Assembly: GCF_900444995.1 (NCBI RefSeq)
Contig: NZ_UAPQ01000001.1
Coordinates: 558,001 to 622,000, forward strand
Origin: Actinomyces bovis
Lineage (GTDB): Bacteria > Actinomycetota > Actinomycetes > Actinomycetales > Actinomycetaceae
DNA: 64,000 bases
Reading direction: 5' to 3'
Part shown: piece by piece, positions 16,519 to 25,637 of the stretch
How positions within the stretch are numbered: position 1 is the first letter of the stretch
Layout: each line of letters opens with the position of its first letter
Made by a program: the position numbers and the translations under genes
Notes under the pieces: generated by a model
What the model was told of the DNA's origin: nothing
The model's input: the letters and a program-made list of their open reading frames with translations, nothing else
Databases searched by the model: none

Positions 16519-18573
16519 GTGGCGCGAAGCATCTACATCGCCTCTCCTAACGCCGGAACCGGAAAGTCGACCGTGGCCCTAGGCCTGGTCACCGTACTGG
16601 CCAAAGTCGTAGCCAAGGTGGGTGTCTTCCGGCCTTTCGTAAACTCACGCACGGAGCACGGCTTCCTGGACCTACTTCTAGCCCGCTCCGGCTCCTCCCT
16701 GCCCGCTGAGCAGTGCCTAGGTGTGACCTGGGACGAGTTCCACGCCAATCCTGAAGAGGCACTGCCCAAGATCGTCGAGGCTTACCGTGCCGTGGCGCGC
16801 GAGCATGACGTGGTCGTTATCGACGGCTCAGACTTCACCGACGTCGCTGGCAACCCCGAGCTGTCCTTCAACGCCAAGGTCGCCGCCAATATTGGGGCCC
16901 CCATGCTCCTGGTGGTCTCCGGCGTCGGCACCCCAGAGGATGTGCGCGCCAGCGTCGAGGTCTCCATGGCGGAGATTTCTGACAACCTGGGCCACACCGC
17001 CGCTGTCCTAGCCAACCGCTGCCCCCTGGAGTCCCGCCAGGCCATTGCTACAGCCCTGGGGGGCATCGCAGGCGTCACCACCTCCACTCTCCCCGAGGTC
17101 CCCTTGCTCTCTGCCCCTGCAGTCGGGGAGGTCCTCACCGCGGTTGACGGCACCCTCATCTCAGGTGACCCGGCCCTGCTGGAACGCGAAGCGGAGTCCG
17201 TGCTCATCGGTGCTATGGATGTCTCCCACCTCCTGGACCACCTCAAAGAGGGGCAGCTCGTCATCGTGCCGGCCGATCGGACCGCCGTCCTGATCTCCCT
17301 GGCAGCGGCCCAGGCCTCCTCCACCTTCCCCACGCTCTCCGGCCTAGTGCTAAACGGTGGCTTCGACGTGCCTCCACACGCCCTGAGCATCATCAAGGGC
17401 CTAAACCTCACTCTGCCCATCATCACCTCACCGCTGGACACTTTTGCCGCCGCCTCAGCCGCCGGTTCTGTCAAGGGCTACCTGGCCACTGCTTCCAAGC
17501 ACAAGCTGGATGTGGCCATCACCGCCTTCGAACAGGAAGCCGACGTCGCCTCCCTTATGGCGGCCCTGGAAGTGGAGCCCTCCAAGGTGGTCACCCCCAT
17601 CATGTTCCAAGCCGAGCTGGTGGAGCATGCCAAGGCCCGCCCCGCCACGATCGTTTTGCCGGAGCCCGACGACGACCGCGTCCTGCAGGCCGCTGACGCC
17701 ATCCTGCGCCGCGGCATCGCTCAGCTGGTCCTACTTGGTGAGGAGACCACGGTTCGTTCACGTGCTGCCGAGCTGGGCCTGAATATTGCTGATGCTCGCG
17801 TCGTCTCCCCCTCCGACCCGGAGCTGCTGGAGAAGTACGCCGTGGAGTTCGCCCGCCTGCGCGCCAAGAAGGGCGTCACGCTGGAGGAGGCCCGTGAGAA
17901 GGTCCAGGATGTGTCCTACTTCGGCACGATGATGGTGCATATGGGTGACGCCGACGGCATGGTCTCTGGCGCGGCCCACACCACCGCCCACACGATTGTC
18001 CCATCTTTCCAGATCATCAAGACCAAGCCGGGCACCTCCATCGTCTCTTCCGTGTTCCTCATGCTGCTGGAGGACCGGGTACTGGTCTACGGCGACTGTG
18101 CGGTCAACCCTGAGCCCACCGCCGAGCAACTCGCTGATATCGCAATCTCTTCCGCTGAAACTGCCCGCCAGTTCGGTGTGGAGCCGCGCGTAGCGATGCT
18201 CTCCTTCTCTACCGGGACTTCCGGCCAGGGCGCTGATGTGGACAAGGTCCGTGAGGCCACGCAGCTCGTCCGCACCAAAGCTCCCGAGCTCGCGGTGGAG
18301 GGCCCCATCCAGTACGACGCCGCAATCGACCCGACCGTTGCTGCCAAGAAGGCCCCCGACTCGGCAGTGGCCGGCAAAGCCACCGTCTTCATCTTCCCGG
18401 ACCTGTCCTCCGGAAATATCGGTTACAAGGCAGTGCAGCGTTCCAGCGGCGCCATCGCCGTCGGCCCCGTGCTGCAGGGCCTAAACAAGCCGGTAAACGA
18501 CCTTTCCCGCGGCGCACTGGTGGAAGACATCATCAACACGGTGGCTATCACCGCCGTCCAGGCTCAGAACTGA
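16519..18573 (+). CDS. pta: Phosphate acetyltransferase (long, three-domain form)
   Basis: A 684-residue Pta that interconverts acetyl-CoA and acetyl phosphate. The N-terminal P-loop domain has IASPNAGTGKSTVALGL, a DRTGG-like middle domain follows, and the C-terminal PTA_PTB domain holds the active-site region with YFGTMMVHMGDADGMVSGA and FSTGTSGQGADVDKV. The GTG at 16519 is chosen because AGAAGGAAG stands six bases ahead; the open frame extends upstream but without family similarity. The 200 bp before it show no gene. With ackA downstream it makes the fermentative acetate and ATP pathway. Confidence 0.94.
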   Translation: MARSIYIASPNAGTGKSTVALGLVTVLAKVVAKVGVFRPFVNSRTEHGFLDLLLARSGSSLPAEQCLGVTWDEFHANPEEALPKIVEAYRAVAREHDVVVIDGSDFTDVAGNPELSFNAKVAANIGAPMLLVVSGVGTPEDVRASVEVSMAEISDNLGHTAAVLANRCPLESRQAIATALGGIAGVTTSTLPEVPLLSAPAVGEVLTAVDGTLISGDPALLEREAESVLIGAMDVSHLLDHLKEGQLVIVPADRTAVLISLAAAQASSTFPTLSGLVLNGGFDVPPHALSIIKGLNLTLPIITSPLDTFAAASAAGSVKGYLATASKHKLDVAITAFEQEADVASLMAALEVEPSKVVTPIMFQAELVEHAKARPATIVLPEPDDDRVLQAADAILRRGIAQLVLLGEETTVRSRAAELGLNIADARVVSPSDPELLEKYAVEFARLRAKKGVTLEEAREKVQDVSYFGTMMVHMGDADGMVSGAAHTTAHTIVPSFQIIKTKPGTSIVSSVFLMLLEDRVLVYGDCAVNPEPTAEQLADIAISSAETARQFGVEPRVAMLSFSTGTSGQGADVDKVREATQLVRTKAPELAVEGPIQYDAAIDPTVAAKKAPDSAVAGKATVFIFPDLSSGNIGYKAVQRSSGAIAVGPVLQGLNKPVNDLSRGALVEDIINTVAITAVQAQN

Positions 18574-18581
18574 GCCCTATC

Positions 18582-18615
18582 GGGGTTGGCGCTGCCTAAC
18601 TGTGGCGCTAACCCC
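18582..18615 (+). other. Hairpin between pta and ackA
   Basis: GGGGTTGGCGC pairs with GCGCTAACCCC (one G-T wobble) around a 12-base loop in the short gap between pta and ackA. There is no T-run. It could reduce read-through or stabilise one of the two transcripts. Confidence 0.45.
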
Positions 18616-18667
18616 GCCACTAATTTCAAACACACGTAGAACACCTCAGAGCAGAAAGACCAAGCGC

Positions 18668-19852
18668 GTGAGCACACGTACTGTCCTTGTCATCAACTCC
18701 GGTTCCTCCTCCATTAAGTACCAGCTCGTGGACCCTGACTCGGGTGCGGGCCTGGCCTCCGGCCTGGTGGAGCGCATCGGCGACACGATCGGCGCGATCA
18801 CCCACAAGCACGGCACCGAGAAGACCTACCTGGAACTGCCCGTCCCGGACCATGGCTTCGGCCTGTCTGAGGTGCTGCGTCTCTTCGAGGAGCAGGGCCC
18901 CAAGCTCTCTGAGGCGAATATCGTGGCGGTGGGCCACCGGGTCGTGCAGGGTGGTCGTTACTTCTCCGGCCCGGCCCTGGTCAATGACGACGTCGTCGCC
19001 AAAATCGAGGAGCTGGTGCCGCTAGGCCCGCTGCACAACCCCGCCCACCTCAAGGGCATCGAAGTGGCTCGCAAGCTCATGGCGGATATCCCGCAGGTGG
19101 TGGTTTTTGACACCGCTTTCTTCCAGGACCTGCCGGAAGAAGCCGCCCGCTACGGCCTGAACCGCGAGATCGCGGACAAGTACTCCATCCGGCGTTACGG
19201 CGCGCACGGCACCAGTCACCAGTTCGTCTCCCAGGAGATCTCCAAGCGTCTGGGCCGCGATGACCTCAAGCAGATCGTCCTGCACCTGGGCAACGGCGCC
19301 TCCGTTTCCGCCGTGGTGGGAGGCCACGCCGTCGACACTTCCATGGGGCTTACCCCGCTGGAGGGCCTGGTTATGGGTGGCCGCACCGGCGATATCGACC
19401 CGGCTGCTGTCTTCCACCTGGTGCGCGTGGCCGGCATGAACGTGGACGAGATCGACCACCTGTTTAACCGCGAGTCTGGCATGAAGGGTCTGACCGGCCA
19501 GCAGGATATGCGTGAGGTCTGGAAGCTGATCGACGCCGGTGACCAGCAGGCGCGCGACGCCATGAATATCTACCTGCACCGTCTGGTGAAGTATGTGGGT
19601 GCCTACACCGCCGTAATGGGTGGCCTGGACGCCATCACTTTCACCGCTGGCATTGGTGAGAATGACAAGCGGCTGCGTGCCGAACTGTGCGAGCGCCTGT
19701 CCTTCCTGGGGATCAAGGTGGATGAGGCGGCCAATGGCACGCACTCCAGCGACCCGGTGACTATCTCCACGCCGGACTCTGCGGTGGTTGTCACGGTGCT
19801 GCCCACCAATGAGGAGCTGGCTATCGCCCGCCAGGCTCTCACCCTCATCTGA
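18668..19852 (+). CDS. ackA: Acetate kinase
   Basis: A 394-residue enzyme of the ASKHA fold that makes ATP and acetate from acetyl phosphate. The signatures are VLVINSGSSSIKYQL at the N-terminus, GHRVVQGG, the catalytic region FDTAFFQDLPEEAA, RYGAHGTSHQFV and the nucleotide-binding HLGNGAS. TAGIGEN lies near the C-terminus. The GTG at 18668 gives the normal N-terminus and length; the ribosome binding site is weak. It is co-oriented with pta and ends at a strong terminator. Confidence 0.95.
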   Translation: MSTRTVLVINSGSSSIKYQLVDPDSGAGLASGLVERIGDTIGAITHKHGTEKTYLELPVPDHGFGLSEVLRLFEEQGPKLSEANIVAVGHRVVQGGRYFSGPALVNDDVVAKIEELVPLGPLHNPAHLKGIEVARKLMADIPQVVVFDTAFFQDLPEEAARYGLNREIADKYSIRRYGAHGTSHQFVSQEISKRLGRDDLKQIVLHLGNGASVSAVVGGHAVDTSMGLTPLEGLVMGGRTGDIDPAAVFHLVRVAGMNVDEIDHLFNRESGMKGLTGQQDMREVWKLIDAGDQQARDAMNIYLHRLVKYVGAYTAVMGGLDAITFTAGIGENDKRLRAELCERLSFLGIKVDEAANGTHSSDPVTISTPDSAVVVTVLPTNEELAIARQALTLI

Positions 19853-19878
19853 GCTGCTCCTGCTGGTGCTCCTACTGG

Positions 19879-19927
19879 CCGTGTTCCTGTGCCTTCCCTG
19901 TGCGGGCACAGGAACACGGTCGTTTTT
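19879..19927 (+). terminator. Rho-independent terminator after ackA
   Basis: A perfect 15-bp stem (CCGTGTTCCTGTGCC and its complement) with an 11-base loop is followed by TCGTTTTTA. It lies 26 bp after the ackA stop. The minus strand lacks a T-run, so it serves ackA rather than the convergent RNase H gene. Confidence 0.85.
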
Positions 19928-19936
19928 ACAGCGCCC

Positions 19937-20581
19937 TTAGAACAGCGTGTCCACTTGGGGTGGCGACGCCGTGCCTGCCGCTTCTTGTTGCGCTCGTAGT
20001 TGGGCGCGGCGGGCCGCCGTCGCCCCTGGCACCACTGCTTGCCGGCTGCTAGCCGGACTGGCGGGAGTCGACGCCGTCGTCGCCTTCCTAGGGCTGGGGT
20101 CGGTGCTTCCGCCTCCTCCACGCGTCCAGCCGGGGCCGCTGGGCACGGCCAGGCCGCGCTGGTAGGCGGTGGCGGCGCCGCGCGCGCGAGTGTCTGCGGC
20201 CTCATTCATGGGGTGCCCCACATGCCCGCGAACCCACTCAAAATGCACCACGCGTCCGGCCAGGGCAGCGTCAAGCTGCTTCATTAGGTCATCGTTGAGG
20301 ACGGGCTTGCCGTCAGCTTTGCGCCAGCCGCGTTTTTTCCAGCCATGACGCCATTTGGTCAGGGAGTTGATGACGTACTGCGAGTCCGCTTGGATCAGGA
20401 GGTCTTCTCCCGTGTGAGCGGTGGCCTGCAATAGTTCCAGGACAGCGGTTAGTTCCCCGCGGTTATTGGTGGACTCAGGCCAACCTCCAGCTGCCCAACA
20501 GTTCTCATCCACGTACCAGGCCCAACCGGCGGGGCCTGGGTTGCCTAGGGCGGAGCCATCTGCCGCCGCAATAATCGTCAT
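19937..20581 (-). CDS. rnhA: Ribonuclease HI with Ala/Pro-rich tail
   Basis: A 214-residue protein. Residues 1-140 are an RNase HI domain that removes RNA from RNA-DNA hybrids. The acidic residues are visible in AADGSALGNPGP, NNRGELTAVLELL, IQADSQYVI and NEAADTRARGAA. The His in WVRGHVGHPMNE is also conserved. The remaining 70 residues are low-complexity and probably disordered. It stands alone, convergent to ackA. Confidence 0.88.
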   Translation of the reverse strand: MTIIAAADGSALGNPGPAGWAWYVDENCWAAGGWPESTNNRGELTAVLELLQATAHTGEDLLIQADSQYVINSLTKWRHGWKKRGWRKADGKPVLNDDLMKQLDAALAGRVVHFEWVRGHVGHPMNEAADTRARGAATAYQRGLAVPSGPGWTRGGGGSTDPSPRKATTASTPASPASSRQAVVPGATAARRAQLRAQQEAAGTASPPQVDTLF

Positions 20582-20745
20582 GGTCCTGGATCATACCGAC
20601 CAGCTGCATGCCCATAATGTGGCATTCCCGCGCGGGCTCCTTGGCCCCGATGCCCGGCTGGCTGCTCGCCGCTGCCGCTCGAAGCAGCCTTGTAGCTCCG
20701 AAAACTCAATGACGACAAATTTCGCCGCATCTTCGCGATATGGCG

Positions 20746-20776
20746 TATATTGTCGCCACAGGAGAGTGGAGGTGCC
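20746..20776 (+). promoter_or_regulatory. -10 box and ribosome binding site of the hipB-like gene
   Basis: TATATT at 20746-20751 lies within GCGATAT...ATATTGTCGC, a loose inverted repeat that could be an autoregulatory operator. GGAGG (20768-20772) is four bases ahead of the ATG at 20777. A -35 is not clear. Confidence 0.4.
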
Positions 20777-21064
20777 ATGGCCGGATACAAGCTCGACAGG
20801 CAACTCAAAAGCTTTGGCGAGCATGTGCGCGGTTGGCGCATGGTGCTGGGGCTAACCGCCCAGCAGGTCGCTGAGCGGGCCGATATCACACGCGATACCC
20901 TGCGCAAGATCGAGACAGGCGATCCCGGGGTGCGTTTTGGCAGCGTGATGCAGGTTCTGCGCGCCCTCGGCACGCTCGATCAGGCCGTCGAGGCAATTGA
21001 TCCGCTCAGCAGCGACATCGGACGGCTGCGGGCCGCAAACCTTACGAAGAAGCGGGCACGATGA
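20777..21064 (+). CDS. HipB-like XRE-family antitoxin
   Basis: A 95-residue helix-turn-helix protein with LTAQQVAERADITRDTLRKI at about residues 28-47, followed by a short dimerisation tail. HipB proteins bind their own promoter and neutralise the HipA kinase. The TGA stop overlaps an ATG (ATGA) that opens a remnant of hipA, and this is what identifies it. Because the toxin is gone it may now be an orphan regulator. Confidence 0.75.
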   Translation: MAGYKLDRQLKSFGEHVRGWRMVLGLTAQQVAERADITRDTLRKIETGDPGVRFGSVMQVLRALGTLDQAVEAIDPLSSDIGRLRAANLTKKRAR

Positions 21065-21153
21065 CCACCGTAGAGGTCTTCGACCGCGTCATCGCGAGTG
21101 TCGCCCTGGGTAACACGGACGACCACCTCCGCAAGCACGGTTTCTTCGCCTAG
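21061..21153 (+). pseudogene. Deleted hipA remnant
   Basis: The overlapping frame encodes only 30 residues, MTTVEVFDRV followed by IASVALGNTDDHLRKHGFFA, and then a stop. The N-terminus is that of a HipA protein, while NTDDHLRKHGF is the catalytic-loop region of the kinase that normally lies roughly 300 residues later. A large internal deletion has joined them in or near the reading frame. No kinase can be made. The stretch 21154-21325 shows no further recognisable hipA or other gene. Confidence 0.75.
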
Positions 21154-21325
21154 AGGCACTACTCACCGCCGCTAGAGCAATAACCTGAGCCAAGAGCGCG
21201 CTGAGACACAAAGGGCGCTGTGGACTGGCGCTGGTCCAGACGAGCTTCTGACCGAATACCCCAGCAGGCTTGCGAGCAGTTAACGGTCTGACAAACCGCG
21301 GCCCCTTTACTGGGTTCTGTGGGTA

Positions 21326-21811
21326 TCAGGCCAACGCAAGGCTGACTCCGGTACGGCGAAGCATTTCAAAGGTGTTGACACACTTGACGTCAAGGGCCTT
21401 ACAGGCGTCCGGGATCTTCACTCGTTTGCGAGAGCCCGATCCGGCAGTTTCATGGGTAACTACCGTGCATGCGTGGGCTGCCGCAAAGGCAACAAGGAGA
21501 TAGTCCGCAGCCTCTGCAGTAAAGGCATCACGTGCTGCAGGTGTGAAGTTTTGGGACTGCGTCCAGATGGAGAGTTTAGAGAAAAACGGTGTGGTCTTCT
21601 GGTCTAGTGGATGGAAGAACTCACGATGTATCTTCGCCCACTGACTGAGCTCATCCTCCCCCTGGAGGATCTCCTTGCGGACGGCGTCGATGCTAAACAC
21701 TCTGCCCTCGCCATATGCCTGGCTAAGCCAATCCCAGAACCCAGGCGCTATGTCGAAGGCGTAGTAGCGGTTTTTCGCCTCGATAAGGACGTTGGCGTCA
21801 ACGAGGTACAT
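21326..21811 (-). CDS. DUF4411-family PIN-like protein
   Basis: A 161-residue protein with the PIN-fold acidic residues in YLVDANVLIEAKN and AADYLLVAFA, plus the VVTHE and KIPDAC stretches typical of DUF4411. PIN proteins are usually RNases and often toxins. The ATG overlaps the stop of the upstream ImmA/IrrE gene (TGATG), so they are translated together. This pairing recurs in bacteria as a likely toxin-antitoxin or stress module, but its target is not known. Confidence 0.8.
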   Translation of the reverse strand: MYLVDANVLIEAKNRYYAFDIAPGFWDWLSQAYGEGRVFSIDAVRKEILQGEDELSQWAKIHREFFHPLDQKTTPFFSKLSIWTQSQNFTPAARDAFTAEAADYLLVAFAAAHACTVVTHETAGSGSRKRVKIPDACKALDVKCVNTFEMLRRTGVSLALA

Positions 21812-22959
21812 CACGCCACTCCTACTTTTTCCGCCAAGCCTTCAAAGGTCGAGTGTGTCGTCGTCCCAAGTAGCCGATATGCGTCCCGGTATGTCGTCCG
21901 TCCTTCCAAGGCGGAGAACACCACTGCCCGGGTGAAAGGTCGCCCGAGCCGCCGGATCTGATTGTTGTAGTGGTTCCCGCCCCTTGTGCCCATCGAAGGC
22001 CGTATGAGCTCCCTGACTCGGTGACGCTCAGCGTCATACCGGAGCAGATACTCATCCCAAGAAAGCTTCCCGGCGTCCCGGAGCCTGGCGAGCACGACGA
22101 GAGTACTGACCTTGTAGTGAGAAGCCAGCCTATTCAGTTCATCCTCTCCTAGGGTCCCTGTCCACTCCGATCGGAGCGAGTCCAAGGGTACGAGCACCTC
22201 AGCAGCCACCTCATTGCACCAGTGCTCTTCCTGCTTTTCGCTACCTGCAATGCTGGCAATGTCAGACAAGGCACTGTGCCCTAGCCACAGGTGGGCAAGT
22301 TCATGGACGAGCGTGAAAAGCTGTGCCGCCTTAGTGTCTGCCCCGTTGACAAAGACCAGCGGAGCGATGTCATCGGCGAGAGCGAAGCCCCGAAACTCCT
22401 CTGGATCGAGCTTGCGATGCGTGTTCGAGCCAACGATTCCGTTAACCATAACCAGGACACCGATGGCCTCGGCTCGCTTGATGAGATCGGTCATGGCATC
22501 GGCCCAGCCGGTCACAGACCGTTCGTCCAGCTTTAGCGCGTCACGGATGCGCTTTGCGGCAGCGGCCGTCGGAGTCGATAACGTTGCGGACCCTACAAAG
22601 CCGAGCGTGCTTGCCCCCGATTCCAAAGCATCCTCGCGATACCAGTCTTGGCGCCTTTGACAGAGGTAGATCGTCTCAAGCAGGTTGGCCGACGGCTCGC
22701 ACACTCCAGCGTCATGGATGGTCCGCATATCTGGGATGGGGATGTCCTCGACCGGAGGCTCAGGCAGGAAGAGCATCCCGAAAGGAGTATGGGTCTTGGC
22801 AGCAAACTTCTCCAACTGCTTTAGGGTCGGACGCGAGGTCCCGTTGATCCAGGCGTCGAGCTTGGGCTCGCGACTGGTAGCAGTCTCTTCGTCCCAACGT
22901 GCCCGTCTCACGGCCCAGCGCAGCAGGGCGGGTGCGACATCAACCTGGACAGTCGTCAT
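21811..22959 (-). CDS. ImmA/IrrE-type metallopeptidase with N-terminal helix-turn-helix
   Basis: A 382-residue protein of the COG2856 type. Residues 1-70 form an XRE-like domain (LDAWINGTSRPTLKQLEKFA). The centre holds the zinc-peptidase motif HELAHLWLGH, with a downstream acidic residue in HWCNEVAAEVLVP. Family members cleave repressors. Its start has AGGAG five bases upstream. It is translationally coupled to the DUF4411 gene and could control it as the antitoxin half. About 200 bp to the HPr gene (22960-23165) hold only a hairpin. Confidence 0.82.
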   Translation of the reverse strand: MTTVQVDVAPALLRWAVRRARWDEETATSREPKLDAWINGTSRPTLKQLEKFAAKTHTPFGMLFLPEPPVEDIPIPDMRTIHDAGVCEPSANLLETIYLCQRRQDWYREDALESGASTLGFVGSATLSTPTAAAAKRIRDALKLDERSVTGWADAMTDLIKRAEAIGVLVMVNGIVGSNTHRKLDPEEFRGFALADDIAPLVFVNGADTKAAQLFTLVHELAHLWLGHSALSDIASIAGSEKQEEHWCNEVAAEVLVPLDSLRSEWTGTLGEDELNRLASHYKVSTLVVLARLRDAGKLSWDEYLLRYDAERHRVRELIRPSMGTRGGNHYNNQIRRLGRPFTRAVVFSALEGRTTYRDAYRLLGTTTHSTFEGLAEKVGVA

Positions 22960-23101
22960 GCCTTCTCCTCTGCTACTGGATATGCAGCGGCCACGCCCCT
23001 AGTACTGCCACTAAAGATCTTACAGTCAGGTGGAGCGCCTTTGTTATGCCCGACATCTAGGGGATTCCTCAACTACCCCATTCCTTGAAGGCTAGATGCA
23101 G

Positions 23102-23135
23102 CGAGGGGCGCGCACCCTATGGTGCACGCCCCTCG
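23102..23135 (-). terminator. Hairpin downstream of ptsH
   Basis: CGAGGGGCGCGCACC pairs with GGTGCACGCCCCTCG with one mismatch around a four-base loop, 30 bp after the ptsH stop. It lacks a T-run. It most likely ends the HPr transcript. Confidence 0.6.
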
Positions 23136-23165
23136 GCCTTTGCTATTAGCGCTTGTGGCCTGGGA

Positions 23166-23432
23166 TCAGGCGTCCAGGTCGGTTTCCAGCAGAGCCTTGA
23201 GCTCCTCCAGACCCTTCTCGCAGCCTGCGTCTTCAGAGGAAAGGGTGACGACGTCGCCGAAGCCAGCACCCAGGGTCATGATGCCCAGGATGGAGGAAGC
23301 GTCAACCGGAGCGCCGCCCTCCTTGGCAATGGTGACCTTGATGCCCTTCTCGGCAACGGCCTTGACGAAGGTGGCGGCAGGGCGGGCGTGGAGGCCGACC
23401 TTGGAGGCGATGGTGGCGTTGACCTGAGCCAT
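23166..23432 (-). CDS. ptsH: Phosphocarrier protein HPr
   Basis: An 88-residue PTS carrier that passes phosphate from enzyme I to the sugar-specific IIA domains. His15 is in GLHARPAATFV, and the regulatory Ser46 site region is DASSILGIMTLGA. AAGGAG lies six bases ahead of the ATG at 23432, so the longer open frame is not used. It stands alone; enzyme I is not in the window. Ser46 suggests control by an HPr kinase in principle, but actinobacteria often lack that kinase. Confidence 0.95.
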   Translation of the reverse strand: MAQVNATIASKVGLHARPAATFVKAVAEKGIKVTIAKEGGAPVDASSILGIMTLGAGFGDVVTLSSEDAGCEKGLEELKALLETDLDA

Positions 23433-23596
23433 GTTCTGCTCCTTGTGAGTCTGGTGTGGGACGGCGGGTTGTCGATCCACTGTTGTCACGGGGCCGGACG
23501 CCTCGTGGACATCATTGAACTTTCAGGCCTAACCCTACCGGAAGGTAGCCGGTGCCGGGCATGCCTGAGAGATGACTTGCGGGGCCAAAGCGGCAC

Positions 23597-24733
23597 TCAG
23601 GCATGCGGGCGAGTGCCCTCATAGGGAGCCAGCACCACTTCCACGCGCTGCAGCTCCTTCACGTCCGAGTAGCCGGTGGTGGCCAGGGTACGCCGCAGAG
23701 CCCCCATTAAGTTCAAGGTGCCATCAGCCCGGTCTGAGGGGCCGGTAAGAATCTCCGCCATAGTGCCCACGGTGCCCACGTAGGAGCGGTAGCCGCGAGG
23801 GAGGCTGGCGTGGCGGGCTTCGGCGCCCCAGTGGTAGCCGCCACCGGGCGCCTCGCTGGCGCGGGCCAGGGCGGCGCCGAGCATGACGGCGTCGGCCCCG
23901 CAGGCGATAGCTTTTACGACGTCGCCAGAGTTGCCCACCGAACCGTCGGCCACCACATGCACATAGCGGCCCCCGGACTCGTCCAGGAAGTCGCGGCGGG
24001 CAGCGGCGACGTCAGCCACAGCGGTAGCCATGGGCATATGCAGCCCCAGTACCTGGCGTATGGAGGAGGAGGCTCCACCGCCCTGACCAACGAGGACCGC
24101 GGCAGCTCCCGAACGCATGAGGTGGAGTGCGGCGGTGTAGGTGGTGACGCCGCCAACCACCACCGGCACGTCCAGCTCATAGGTGAAGCGTTTGAGGTTA
24201 AGCGGCTCAGTGGAGCCAGAAACATGCTCGGCTGAAACCACAGAGCCGCGAATAACAAAGAGTTCCACTCCCGCCTCCACCACGGTGCGCCAGTGGCGTT
24301 GGGTCTGGGCGGGGCTTAAGCGCCCAGCGACGACGACGCCCGCCTCACGCACCTGCTGCAGGCGAGCGGTAATGAGTTCCGGCTGGATGGGGGCGGAGTA
24401 CACCTCCTGGAGCACGCGGGTGGCTTGCTCGGGACGGGCGTCGCGGATGCGTTCCAGGGCCGGGGCGGGGTCCTCGTAACGAGTCCACAGGCCTTCCAGG
24501 TCTAACACCCCGATACCGCCCAGACGGCCAACAATGATGGCGTTCTCGGGGCTCATTACGGAGTCGGCAGGGGCCCCCATGACGGGCAAATCCACGTGGT
24601 AGGCATCTAGCTGCCAGCCGACGCGGACCTCCTCAGTGTCACGGGTGCGCCGAGCCGGCACCAGCGCAATATCGTCAAAGGAGTAGGCCCGGCGCGCACG
24701 CTTGGAACGCCCAATCTCAATCTCACCGCTCAT
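23597..24733 (-). CDS. guaB3: GuaB3-family IMP dehydrogenase-related protein
   Basis: A 378-residue barrel protein of the IMP dehydrogenase superfamily without CBS domains. The N-terminus EIEIGRSKRARRAYSFDDIA is characteristic of actinobacterial GuaB3. VVVGGVTTYTAALHLMRSG and GADAVMLGAALARASEAPGGG are barrel motifs. The ATG at 24733 fits the family N-terminus; a GTG seven codons earlier stands directly behind GGGGGAGG. The function is less settled than that of GuaB; a purine-nucleotide role is likely. Confidence 0.88.
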   Translation of the reverse strand: MSGEIEIGRSKRARRAYSFDDIALVPARRTRDTEEVRVGWQLDAYHVDLPVMGAPADSVMSPENAIIVGRLGGIGVLDLEGLWTRYEDPAPALERIRDARPEQATRVLQEVYSAPIQPELITARLQQVREAGVVVAGRLSPAQTQRHWRTVVEAGVELFVIRGSVVSAEHVSGSTEPLNLKRFTYELDVPVVVGGVTTYTAALHLMRSGAAAVLVGQGGGASSSIRQVLGLHMPMATAVADVAAARRDFLDESGGRYVHVVADGSVGNSGDVVKAIACGADAVMLGAALARASEAPGGGYHWGAEARHASLPRGYRSYVGTVGTMAEILTGPSDRADGTLNLMGALRRTLATTGYSDVKELQRVEVVLAPYEGTRPHA

Positions 24734-24856
24734 GGGCTGATGGTATGCGCTCACCCTCCCCCTGCAGCCCTAGCAAGTCCTTGTTCTCAGGTCCTGCCGG
24801 CGGCATGCGGGCCATTCCTTGGAAAGCTGTCAGGGGTCGATGGCAGACTCAAGGCC

Positions 24857-25612
24857 ATGAGCATTGACGCGCAGCCTTCCGGTACCTCTGCTTCCTGGGT
24901 CGACGGCCCTCTGCTTGGCTTCGACACGGAAACCACTGGTGTTTACGCCCTCTCTGACCGCCTGGTGACAGCCGCCCTAATAGAGCGGGGCCCCTTGCAA
25001 GCTGACGGCACACGCGCGGAAACAGTAAGCACCTGGCTGGCTAACCCAGGCGTGGAGATTCCCGCCTCGGCCTCGGCGATTCACGGCATCACCACTGAAC
25101 AGGCGCAGACCGAGGGACGCCCAGTCATTGAGGTGCTGCAGGAGGTGGCCGAGCGCTTGGTCTCAGCTATGGAGCAAGACATTCCGGTAATCGCCTTCAA
25201 TACTTACTTTGACCTGACGATCATGGAATCTGAGCTCGCCCGCCACGGCCTGCCCACCCTGCGCGAGCGCTTGGGCCGCGAGCTAGGCCCGGTGGCTGAC
25301 CCGCTGGTGCTAGACCGTGCGCTGGACCGTTGGCGCAAGGGCAAGCGGACTTTGGCGGACCTGGCGGTGGTCTATGGCGTAAGCGTGCCGGAGGAGCTAC
25401 ACACCGCTGAGGTGGATGTGGCCGCCACTTTGGATGTGCTGGAGGCGATGGCGCGCAAGCACCAGAGTTTGCGTCGTCTCCGGCTGGAGGAACTGGTCTC
25501 TTGGCAGGCGCAAGCCCACCGCACCTGGGCGGAGTCCTTCAATCGCTGGTTGGAGTCCAAGGGCCGCCAGCCCGACGTCGATCCCGCCTGGCCCTTGCCA
25601 GAAAACCTCTAA
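24857..25612 (+). CDS. DEDDh 3'-5' exonuclease (DnaQ-like)
   Basis: A 251-residue exonuclease resembling the epsilon subunit of DNA polymerase III. The DEDDh residues are visible in GFDTETTG, in AFNTYFDLTIM, and in HTAEVDVAATLDVLE. The C-terminal 50 residues, with WAESFNRWLESKG, are common in actinobacterial homologues. AAGG lies close to the ATG. It is divergent from guaB3 and convergent with guaB. It could be a proofreading subunit or an RNase T-like enzyme. Confidence 0.85.
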   Translation: MSIDAQPSGTSASWVDGPLLGFDTETTGVYALSDRLVTAALIERGPLQADGTRAETVSTWLANPGVEIPASASAIHGITTEQAQTEGRPVIEVLQEVAERLVSAMEQDIPVIAFNTYFDLTIMESELARHGLPTLRERLGRELGPVADPLVLDRALDRWRKGKRTLADLAVVYGVSVPEELHTAEVDVAATLDVLEAMARKHQSLRRLRLEELVSWQAQAHRTWAESFNRWLESKGRQPDVDPAWPLPENL

Positions 25613-25637
25613 GCCCTAGGCCCGCAATTTTTACGAC

